Source of the DNA: Deltaproteobacteria bacterium
GTDB taxonomy: Bacteria > Desulfobacterota > Desulfobacteria > Desulfobacterales > ETH-SRB1
Assembly: GCA_019309665.1 (NCBI GenBank)
Contig: JAFDFV010000148.1
Coordinates: forward strand, 1 to 5,514
Direction of reading: 5' to 3'
DNA: 5,514 nucleotides
The notes under the pieces are model-generated. The model was given only the letters and a program-made list of their open reading frames with translations. It ran no database searches and was not told the origin of the DNA. Shown here in pieces: positions 1 to 5,421 of this stretch (position 1 is its first letter; every line of letters starts with the position of its first letter). A program made the position numbers and the translations under genes.

Positions 1-115
1 TGCCGTAACACTGAGTCTTGGCGTATTAGCAAGCCTGTTTACAGCACTTATCCTTACACGGCTTATTTTTGATTATCTCCTGATAAACAGAAAAATTAAA
101 AACTTGAGTATATAA
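1..115 (+). CDS. secD: SecD C-terminal end (partial; protein translocase subunit)
   Basis: This is the last 37 codons of a gene that begins outside the window, read in the frame starting at base 2 and ending at a TAA at 113-115. The visible residues include SLGVLASLFTALILTRLIFD, a hydrophobic helix followed by a polar, basic tail. This matches the last transmembrane segment of SecD, whose family typically ends in a GxLxSxFTAxxxTR pattern. SecD is an inner-membrane RND-superfamily protein that pairs with SecF and uses the proton motive force to help pull proteins through SecYEG on the periplasmic side. The SecF sequence just downstream supports the call strongly, because secD-secF is the usual order. 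Only the C-terminal helix is visible, so nothing can be said about the P1 domain or the integrity of the gene. Confidence 0.85.
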   Translation, partial: AVTLSLGVLASLFTALILTRLIFDYLLINRKIKNLSI

Positions 116-126
116 ATAAAAAATGG

Positions 127-154
127 GGTTTACGGTTCACGGTTCACGGTTCAC
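127..154 (+). repeat. Left arm of heptad tandem repeat (GGTTYAC units)
   Basis: The sequence reads as four consecutive 7-bp units, one GGTTTAC followed by three GGTTCAC. A degenerate continuation (GGGTTTGAG, TTTTGAG) runs to about 170. Bases 127-152 pair with the inverted copy at 266-291 with 24 of 26 positions complementary, including 18 in a row. It lies 11 bp after the secD stop. Confidence 0.85.
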
Positions 155-161
155 GGGTTTG

Positions 162-261
162 AGTTTTGAGGGCTACCAAATTAAAACGGGACACTTGCCA
201 TTTTGGCTCTATGGCTGATTAAAGCATCTGTCCCCGCCTTACGTTGGTAGCCAGTTTTGAG
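162..261. mobile_element. MITE-like 82-bp palindromic insertion with 9-bp target duplication
   Basis: An 82-bp core at 171-252 begins with GGCTACCAA and ends with its exact reverse complement TTGGTAGCC. It is bordered directly on each side by the same 9-bp word, AGTTTTGAG (162-170 and 253-261), as expected for a target-site duplication. The core is a nested palindrome. Inside the 9-bp terminal repeats and symmetric 7-nt gaps, CGGGACA (187-193) pairs with TGTCCCCG (229-236) with one bulge, and GCCAT (197-201) pairs with ATGGC (211-215). It has no coding capacity, so if mobile it would need a transposase supplied in trans. The duplicated word overlaps a local TTTTGAG-type heptad, so the direct repeat could partly reflect tandem-repeat structure rather than transposition. 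Confidence 0.55.
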
Positions 262-265
262 TTAG

Positions 266-291
266 AAACCGTAAACCGTGAACCGTAAACC
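266..291 (-). repeat. Right, inverted arm of the heptad tandem repeat
   Basis: On the reverse strand this reads as units GGTTTAC, GGTTCAC, GGTTTAC and GGTTT. It is the inverted counterpart of the arm at 127-152, with two mismatches, both C/T. Removing the 82-bp core plus one copy of its 9-bp flank would leave the arms as one compact hairpin with a loop of roughly 22 nt. This suggests the palindromic core entered a pre-existing hairpin. The arm ends about 10 bp before the secF ribosome binding site. Confidence 0.8.
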
Positions 292-300
292 TATCTTTTA

Positions 301-305
301 AAGGA
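301..305 (+). promoter_or_regulatory. Ribosome binding site of secF
   Basis: AAGGA lies 9 nt before the ATG at 315. This supports 315 as the original secF start although the frame closes after 35 codons. Confidence 0.7.
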
Positions 306-314
306 CATATAAAC

Positions 315-1309
315 ATGAGGGTTATAAAATCCGACATAAATTTGAACTTTTTAGGAAAAAGCAAGCTGGCATTCTACATATCCGCAACAATGATTCTTGT
401 CAGCTTTTTTTCTCTACATTAATACAGGTAAAGCTCTTTGCTCCTGCAGACATTAATATAATCAAATCCGGGCTTGATACCATTAATCTTGGCAAATCGT
501 CTGTTCAACAATTTGGAGACAAAGAAGATAACGAATATCTTATCAAAACCGACATATCGGTTCTTACTTCTCAAGGACTTTCCGGCAAGGTAAAAAATGC
601 TCTGGAGGCTGCTACAAAAAACGATGTAGAAATCCGGCGCATTGAGATGGTGGGCCCTCAGGTGGGTAAAGATCTGCGTGAAAAAGCGCTCTTCGCCATG
701 TTCTATTCCCTGCTTTTTATTACAATATATATATCCGGTCGTTTTGAATTCAAGTGGATTTCAAGCGGAATCATGGCAGCAGCACTTATGAGCAGTGTAT
801 ATTTTCTTTCTTTTATTAACGTCAGCATACCCATCCTGATCACGGCCGCACTCATCTTAGCCCTTATACTCTTCTGGTTCCTCAATCTGAAATATGCAAT
901 GGGTGCTATTGTAGCTATAATTCATGATGTTATAATTACCGTAGGGATATTCTCCATTTTTGATAAAGAATTCACCTTGCCCATTATTGCCGCACTTTTA
1001 ACTATTATAGGTTATTCTTTAAACGATACAATAATTGTTTTTGACCGCATACGGGAAAATTTAAAAAAATACCGGAAAAAACCTTTGGATTTCACTATTA
1101 ATAAAAGCATTAATGAGACTCTAAGCCGTACCATATTAACCTCTTTGACAACCATTACAGTTGTTATCGCGCTGTTTGTCATGGGAGGCGGCATCGTCCA
1201 CGACTTTGCATTTGCAATGATAGTCGGAATTCTTATTGGAACGTATTCATCAATATACATCGCAAGCCCAATACTTCTGATATGGCAAAGGAGCGGAAAG
1301 AAAATTTAG
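315..1309 (+). pseudogene. secF: SecF, disrupted by a small deletion and frameshift
   Basis: SecF is the inner-membrane partner of SecD in proton-driven, post-initiation protein export. The frame from ATG 315 encodes 35 residues (N-terminal cytoplasmic stretch and most of TM1, ending SFFSLH) and stops at TAA 420-422. SecF homology resumes in the -1 frame around 416 (TLIQVKLFAPADIN) and is open to TAG 1307-1309. By comparison with E. coli SecF, about 13-14 residues are absent at the junction. They include the conserved GxDFxGG motif just after TM1, a loss of roughly 40 nt (3k+1). The remainder looks normal and constrained: VGPQVGKDL, AIIHDVIITVGIFSIF, GYSLNDTIIVFDRIREN, and a C-terminal helix VGILIGTYSSIYIASPILL. 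An open segment from ATG 647 (220 aa) covers TM2 onward but has only a weak upstream GAG. Between RFEFKW and GAIVAIIHDV lie about 45 residues not found in E. coli SecF, with two extra hydrophobic segments (758-889). SecF identity is very likely. Whether the lesion is biological or an assembly error cannot be told here. Confidence 0.85.
1295..1300 (+). promoter_or_regulatory. Probable ribosome binding site of dprA, inside the end of secF
   Basis: GGAAAG sits 11 nt before the ATG at 1312, and a stronger AAAGGAG (1287-1293) lies 18 nt before it. No Shine-Dalgarno-like sequence precedes the alternative ATG at 1282. This favours 1312 as the dprA start and implies coupling to translation of the secF end. 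Confidence 0.5.
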
Positions 1310-1311
1310 TT

Positions 1312-2436
1312 ATGAGAACCCTGTTTTCATGGTTTGCCCTTAAAGCTGTCTCCGGTATAGGAAATCATCTTTTTAAACGGTTGTTAGACCGCTTCAGCTC
1401 ACCGAGCCTTGTTTTTGAAGCACCACAGGAAGATCTTCTTCAGGTAAACGGCATAACGCCCCGTATAGTTACTGCGATTAAAGCTCACAACATACCGGAA
1501 CCAGTCAAAAAAGATTTCGATCTTGTAATGAAAAAAGGCTATCAAATTGTTACAATGTCTGATCCGGCCTACCCTTCTCTTCTACTTCAAATACCAGATC
1601 CACCGCCCTTTTTATATGTTTTTGGGAATCTTTGTAACTCTATAAAGAATATCGCCGTAGTGGGATCCAGAAATGCGACAAGCTACGGTATTTCAATAAC
1701 AAAAAGGCTGTGCGAAGAATTAGCTGCTCTTGATTTTACGATAGTAAGCGGCATGGCAGTAGGGATTGATACTGCTGCACATACAGGTGCTTTAACCGGA
1801 AAAGGAAAAACAATAGCCGTGCTTGGAAGCGGTCTCGAAAGAGTTTATCCACATAAAAATCTGAAACTTTTCCATAAGATTGCCGAAAAAGGCGCGGTTA
1901 TTTCCGAATTTCCTCTTTTAGAGGCACCTGAACCACACAATTTTCCAATAAGAAACAGAATAATCAGCGGCATTTCACTCGGAACAGTTATCGTTGAAGC
2001 AACCCAGAAAAGCGGCTCACTCATTACAGCACGCCTCGCAGCAGAGCAGGGAAGAGAAGTTTTTGCCGTGCCCGGCAATATCAATTCTTTTAAAAGTATC
2101 GGAACACACAGTTTGATTAAACAGGGAGCAAAGCTGGTCGAAAATACACAGGATGTACTTGAAGAGCTTTCTCCTTTAATAACAGATGACAGCTTAAATA
2201 ATAAAATTAAGCATAAAGATAAACCTGAAGATAAAATAGCTAAACCGCCTTCTTTGTCATCAGAAGAATCGCTTGTATTCACAGCCCTTGGTCACTACCC
2301 TGTTCATATAGATGATCTTTCACGAAAAATATCTATGGAACCCGGAAAACTTTCAGGCATACTTCTTAAGCTTGAACTGCAGGGTATTGTTAATCAGGCA
2401 CCAGGGAAGTTCTTTTCTATAGAAACAAATGAATGA
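1312..2436 (+). CDS. dprA: DprA/Smf, DNA-processing protein
   Basis: DprA binds incoming single-stranded DNA during natural transformation, protects it and loads RecA. It occurs widely, also in bacteria not known to be competent. From ATG 1312 the protein is 374 aa, a typical length. An N-terminal helix-hairpin-helix-like region (about 1-60, with AVSGIGNHLFKRLLDRF) is followed by the Rossmann-type DprA core (about 80-285). The core shows VVGSR (116-120), SGMAVGIDTAAH (146-157), GSGLERVYP (172-180), RNRIISG (214-220), KSGSLITARLAAEQGREVFA (233-252) followed by VPG, and GTHSLIKQGA (264-273). A lysine- and aspartate-rich linker (about 287-315) leads to a C-terminal winged-helix domain (about 316-370). 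An in-frame ATG at 1282 would add ten residues and overlap secF by 28 nt. I prefer 1312 because it lies 2 nt after the secF stop, has a ribosome binding site and starts as relatives do (MRTLFSWFALKAVSGIG). No residue of the core looks damaged. Confidence 0.95.
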   Translation: MRTLFSWFALKAVSGIGNHLFKRLLDRFSSPSLVFEAPQEDLLQVNGITPRIVTAIKAHNIPEPVKKDFDLVMKKGYQIVTMSDPAYPSLLLQIPDPPPFLYVFGNLCNSIKNIAVVGSRNATSYGISITKRLCEELAALDFTIVSGMAVGIDTAAHTGALTGKGKTIAVLGSGLERVYPHKNLKLFHKIAEKGAVISEFPLLEAPEPHNFPIRNRIISGISLGTVIVEATQKSGSLITARLAAEQGREVFAVPGNINSFKSIGTHSLIKQGAKLVENTQDVLEELSPLITDDSLNNKIKHKDKPEDKIAKPPSLSSEESLVFTALGHYPVHIDDLSRKISMEPGKLSGILLKLELQGIVNQAPGKFFSIETNE

Positions 2437-2446
2437 CGGCTTCGTA

Positions 2447-2490
2447 AAAAGTGCCTAAAGTATATTAAAGTGCCTAAAATGCCTAAAGTT
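2447..2490 (+). repeat. Left arm of dprA-topA inverted repeat (AAAGTGCCT units)
   Basis: The arm is a run of 9-10-bp units of the type AAAGTGCCT, AAAGTATATT, AAAGTGCCT, AAAATGCCT and AAAGTT, starting 10 bp after the dprA stop. It is the inverted counterpart of 2597-2642. There is a 14-bp perfect outer match (2447-2460 with 2629-2642), and 2455-2478 matches 2601-2624 perfectly over 24 bp. Each arm has one unit the other lacks, as expected from repeat-unit gain or loss. It could form a long hairpin in the transcript or a cruciform in DNA. Confidence 0.85.
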
Positions 2491-2596
2491 ATGGTACGCC
2501 TTCGGCGAGCTAATTGATATTCAAAATAAGAAGGAGTGTGCTTTCCCATGTGCATTAATAACTCAAGAAATTTTTATATAAAATGGCAGAATACCT
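2491..2596. other. Spacer of the dprA-topA inverted repeat
   Basis: This AT-rich spacer of about 106 bp separates the two repeat arms. It opens with a small hairpin, CGCC-TTC-GGCG (2497-2507). TTATGGTAC at 2489-2497 recurs exactly at 2641-2649, just beyond the right arm. An AAGGAG at 2531-2536 precedes an ATG at 2548 that opens only 28 codons and reads into the repeat, so I do not call a gene. I recognise no promoter or terminator in it. Confidence 0.5.
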
Positions 2597-2642
2597 TAAC
2601 TTTAGGCACTTTAATATACTTTAGCTCACTTTAGGCACTTTT
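2597..2642 (-). repeat. Right, inverted arm of the dprA-topA inverted repeat
   Basis: On the reverse strand the units read AAAAGTGCCT, AAAGTGAGCT, AAAGTATATT, AAAGTGCCT and AAAGTTA, mirroring the left arm apart from one extra TGAGCTAAAG unit and one missing TGCCTAAA unit. It ends 62 bp before the topA start, so any topA promoter would have to lie in, or just after, this arm. Confidence 0.85.
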
Positions 2643-2693
2643 ATGGTACTGCTATTAAATAATAGTGGTTTAAATCAATCAATGAAAATCAGT

Positions 2694-2699
2694 AAGGAG
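2694..2699 (+). promoter_or_regulatory. Ribosome binding site of topA
   Basis: AAGGAG with a 5-nt gap to the GTG at 2705 decides the topA start. No ATG in the right frame lies nearby, and the protein from this GTG begins exactly like the family. Confidence 0.85.
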
Positions 2700-2704
2700 A
2701 TATA

Positions 2705-4969
2705 GTGACCAAACCACTACTTGTTGTTGAATCACCAACAAAAATAAAAACTATAAAAAAGTATCTGGGCTCGCAATACAACGTTGTTGCTACCGTTGGG
2801 CACATAAAGGACCTCCCTGCAAAAGAGATTGGAATAAACATCGAAAAAAACTTTGAGCCTAAATATATTGTCATTCCAGGAAAACAGAAAGTTATAAACT
2901 CCTTAAAAAAAGCTGCGGGAGATGCAACAGACATTTATCTGGCGGCTGACCCTGATCGGGAAGGAGAGGCTATTGCATGGCACACCGCAGAGGTTCTCAA
3001 GAAAAAAGGAAGAAAATTTTACAGAGTACTTATTCATGAGCTTACAAAAAAAGCTATTATTGAAGCAATTGCAGCGTCTGAAGATCTCCATAAGAAAAAA
3101 TACGAGGCTCAGCAGGCACGAAGAATTCTTGACAGACTGGTTGGATACCAGACGTCTCCATTGCTGTGGCGTAAAGTAAAAAACGGCCTCAGCGCGGGGC
3201 GTGTACAATCAGTTGCAGTACGTATAATATGTGAAAGAGAAAGAGCTATTCAGGCATTTGAATCGGAAGAATACTGGTCCATAACTGCTCTTCTCGAAAC
3301 CACCTCACCTCCACAATTTAAGGCAAAACTTGTAAAAAAGAACGAAAAAAAGATCAAAATTCCTGATGGAAAGGCATCACTCGCCATTCTGAATGAACTT
3401 TCAGAAAATAAATTTATTGTAAAAAAAGTTCAAAAAAAGATTACAAAAAAAAATCCTCTCCCCCCTTTTATCACAAGTAAACTTCAACAGGAAGCAATCA
3501 GAAAGCTTAAATTCTCTGCAAAAAAAACCATGGTTGTGGCACAACAGCTTTACGAAGGTATTGACATCGGAACAGGTGGAACTGAAGGGCTTATCACTTA
3601 TATGCGTACCGATTCCACCAGAATCGCAAATGAAGCTGCAGAAGAAGCACTTGTGCTGATTCGGGAAAAATTTGGGGAAAAATTTGCTCTTGATAAGCCA
3701 AGATTTTTCAAGAACCGGAAAAAAGCTCAAGACGCTCACGAGGCTATCAGGCCCACATCGGTTTTCAATACCCCTGAAAAATTAGCCACTTATCTCTCCA
3801 ATGACCAGATGTCTTTGTACCGTCTTATCTGGCAGCGTTTTATTGCGTCGCAGATGCAGCAAGCTCTGATAAATAAAAATACAATCTCTATTAAAGCCGG
3901 GCCATTTTTGTTTACCGCCAGCGGATCATCTGTTAAATTCCCTGGCTTTATGGCTGTTTACATGTCTGTGGATGAAGAAATAGAAAACGAAAAAGAAAAA
4001 ATCAATCTTCCTGAACTATCTGAAGGAATAGAATTAAAGGTCAATAAATTAGAACCGAGACAGCACTTTACCATGCCTCCGCCAAGATTTTCAGAGGCTT
4101 CACTTGTAAAAGAGCTTGAAGAAAACGGAATCGGCCGTCCCAGCACCTATGCTTCAATATTATCTACAATCAGGGGAAAGGGATATGTTGATTTTCTAAA
4201 AGGATACTTTAAGCCCAGCGAACTTGGATTTATTGTTAATGACCTTCTTGTTAAAAGCTTCCCAGACATATTTGAAGTTGATTTTACAGCCAAGATGGAA
4301 GAAGATCTTGACCGTATAGAAACATCGGGAACAGATTCTTTAGACATTCTCACCCGTTTCTACGGCCCCTTTAAAAAAGAACTGGATGCAGCCGCAGAAA
4401 GTATGCTCAGCATACGCGGTGTGGGCATATCTACAGATCTTTCCTGTCCTGTATGCAAAAAACAACTAAACATCAAAGTAGGCAAAAATGGTCACTATAT
4501 TGCCTGCAGCGGATACCCGAAATGCAAGTATACAAGGAACTATACCCGAGATGAAAAAGGCAAAGTTCACCCAATCGAGCTGCCTGAAGATGAAATATCA
4601 GATATAGTTTGTGAAAAATGTAAAAAACCGATGGTGTTAAAACAGGGCAAATACGGCAAATTTTTAGCATGCAGCGGGTACCCGGTGTGCAAAAATACCA
4701 AATCCATAAATTCAAACCAACCAGATAAAACTACAGGTGTAAAGTGTCCGGAAAAAGGCTGCACCGGCGAAATTGTTGAAAGACGGTCAAAAAGGGGGAA
4801 AATCTTTTATGGCTGCAACCGTTATCCCGACTGCACATTTGCTCTCTGGGACAAACCTGTAGCAGAAAATTGTCCGAATTGCGGCGCAGAATTTCTGGTA
4901 GAAAAATCCACTAAAAAACAAGGTACTTTTCTAATGTGCCTTAATAAGGAATGCGGATATAAAAATTAA
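2705..4969 (+). CDS. topA: DNA topoisomerase I (type IA)
   Basis: TopA relaxes negative supercoils behind RNA polymerase by passing strands through a transient single-strand break. The 754-aa protein starts at GTG with MTKPLLVVESPTKIKTIKKY. The N-terminal Toprim domain (about 3-115) has the catalytic Glu9 and the acidic ADPDREGEAIAWH motif (Asp82, Asp84, Glu86), which binds magnesium. Further family motifs are SAGRVQSVAVRII (163-175), GLITYMRTDSTRIA (295-308) with the catalytic Tyr299 and nearby Arg301, DAHEAIRPT (343-351), and PPRFSEASLVKELEENGIGR (459-478) followed by PSTYASIL. The C-terminal part (from 581) carries four zinc ribbons with paired cysteines at 581/584-601/607, 636/639-656/662, 681/686-704/710 and 723/726-745/750. 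They bind single-stranded DNA and, in E. coli, RNA polymerase. Length is within the normal range (E. coli is 865 aa). It lies downstream of dprA, a common pairing, but is separated by 268 bp with repeats, so it may be transcribed on its own. Codons 239-250 are very A-rich (runs of 7, 7 and 9 A), yet the frame is intact. Confidence 0.98.
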   Translation: MTKPLLVVESPTKIKTIKKYLGSQYNVVATVGHIKDLPAKEIGINIEKNFEPKYIVIPGKQKVINSLKKAAGDATDIYLAADPDREGEAIAWHTAEVLKKKGRKFYRVLIHELTKKAIIEAIAASEDLHKKKYEAQQARRILDRLVGYQTSPLLWRKVKNGLSAGRVQSVAVRIICERERAIQAFESEEYWSITALLETTSPPQFKAKLVKKNEKKIKIPDGKASLAILNELSENKFIVKKVQKKITKKNPLPPFITSKLQQEAIRKLKFSAKKTMVVAQQLYEGIDIGTGGTEGLITYMRTDSTRIANEAAEEALVLIREKFGEKFALDKPRFFKNRKKAQDAHEAIRPTSVFNTPEKLATYLSNDQMSLYRLIWQRFIASQMQQALINKNTISIKAGPFLFTASGSSVKFPGFMAVYMSVDEEIENEKEKINLPELSEGIELKVNKLEPRQHFTMPPPRFSEASLVKELEENGIGRPSTYASILSTIRGKGYVDFLKGYFKPSELGFIVNDLLVKSFPDIFEVDFTAKMEEDLDRIETSGTDSLDILTRFYGPFKKELDAAAESMLSIRGVGISTDLSCPVCKKQLNIKVGKNGHYIACSGYPKCKYTRNYTRDEKGKVHPIELPEDEISDIVCEKCKKPMVLKQGKYGKFLACSGYPVCKNTKSINSNQPDKTTGVKCPEKGCTGEIVERRSKRGKIFYGCNRYPDCTFALWDKPVAENCPNCGAEFLVEKSTKKQGTFLMCLNKECGYKN

Positions 4970-4979
4970 GCTTTTCAAT

Positions 4980-5160
4980 TCACTTGCATTCCGGCCACTA
5001 TTAAAACCTTTTGTCCGCACCTTCGCGCCTTGCTTTTGATGCTCATTGCTCACCGAAAAAAACGCAATTTGCAACCTTCCGAGCTATAGTTCCCGATGCT
5101 CTAAAACCATTTCAAACATTTCTTACAACGTGTGCAAAAAACGTAGTTCACTGTGCAATA
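4980..5160 (-). pseudogene. Possible decayed reverse-strand reading frame or dispersed repeat
   Basis: On the reverse strand one frame (codons starting at 5159) gives TTFFAHVVRNV, stop, NGFRASGTIARKVANCVFFG then EQ, stop, ASKARREGADKRF, stop, stop, WPECK, stop. The segments stay in one frame and look protein-like, but in-frame stops interrupt it at 5150, 5114 and 5045 and again near the topA end. I have an unverified impression that similar strings recur as short hypothetical proteins in related genomes, which would make this a dispersed intergenic element rather than a dead gene. I assign no function. Confidence 0.2.
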
Positions 5161-5356
5161 TTCGTAACCAGAACCCATTTTAAGAAGCATAATTATTTTT
5201 TAACTAGTCAGTATATCAACAAACTATTTCTTCGGCACACATGTTGCTATGTTATAATCAAAATGAATTTAAAGCGAGATTAGATTAACAATCGGTCTGT
5301 CAAAAATCGTAGATGCAATGACCAATCTAAGATAATTGCATTAAAGTGTATGGAAA

Positions 5357-5411
5357 ATCATATAAATGTTGAAAATCCCAAAGCCGCCTTTGCTTCCAAT
5401 TTTTATATGAT
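5357..5411. repeat. Nested palindrome
   Basis: ATCATATAAA (5357-5366) is perfectly complementary to TTTATATGAT (5402-5411). Centred between them, CAAAG (5379-5383) and CTTTG (5388-5392) form an inner stem with a 4-nt CCGC loop. The two stems are concentric, separated by 12 nt on the left and 9 on the right. It might be a small structured RNA, a protein site or part of a palindromic repeat. The outer stem is all A/T except two pairs, so it is weak thermally. Confidence 0.4.
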
Positions 5412-5421
5412 GATGATATTT

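Noticed and set aside
127..291. CRISPR-like array
   Set aside because: The repeat units are only 7 bp, contiguous without spacers and arranged as an inverted pair, which is not CRISPR structure.
405..411. Programmed frameshifting at the T7 run as a full explanation of split secF
   Set aside because: A -1 shift would rejoin the frames but could not restore the missing GxDFxGG block, so slippage alone does not yield a normal SecF.
1845..2282. 145-codon reverse-strand ORF inside dprA
   Set aside because: It is antisense to the conserved DprA core, with serine- and leucine-rich translation typical of a shadow frame. The other reverse-strand ORFs within secF, dprA and topA are rejected for the same reason.
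2548..2634. Small + strand ORF of 28 codons (MCINNSRNFYIKW...) preceded by AAGGAG
   Set aside because: It runs into the right repeat arm, so most of its C-terminal half is repeat translation. The 11-nt spacing is long, and the product resembles nothing I know.
4970..5040. Rho-independent terminator after topA
   Set aside because: I found no GC-rich stem followed by a U-run in this stretch.
5253..5258. TATAAT as a -10 promoter element
   Set aside because: No acceptable -35 hexamer lies 16-18 bp upstream, and no gene follows on the + strand.
5011..5283. 90-codon + strand ORF starting with TTG
   Set aside because: It has no ribosome binding site and a rare start codon. The composition looks random, and it overlaps a reverse-strand frame that looks more protein-like.
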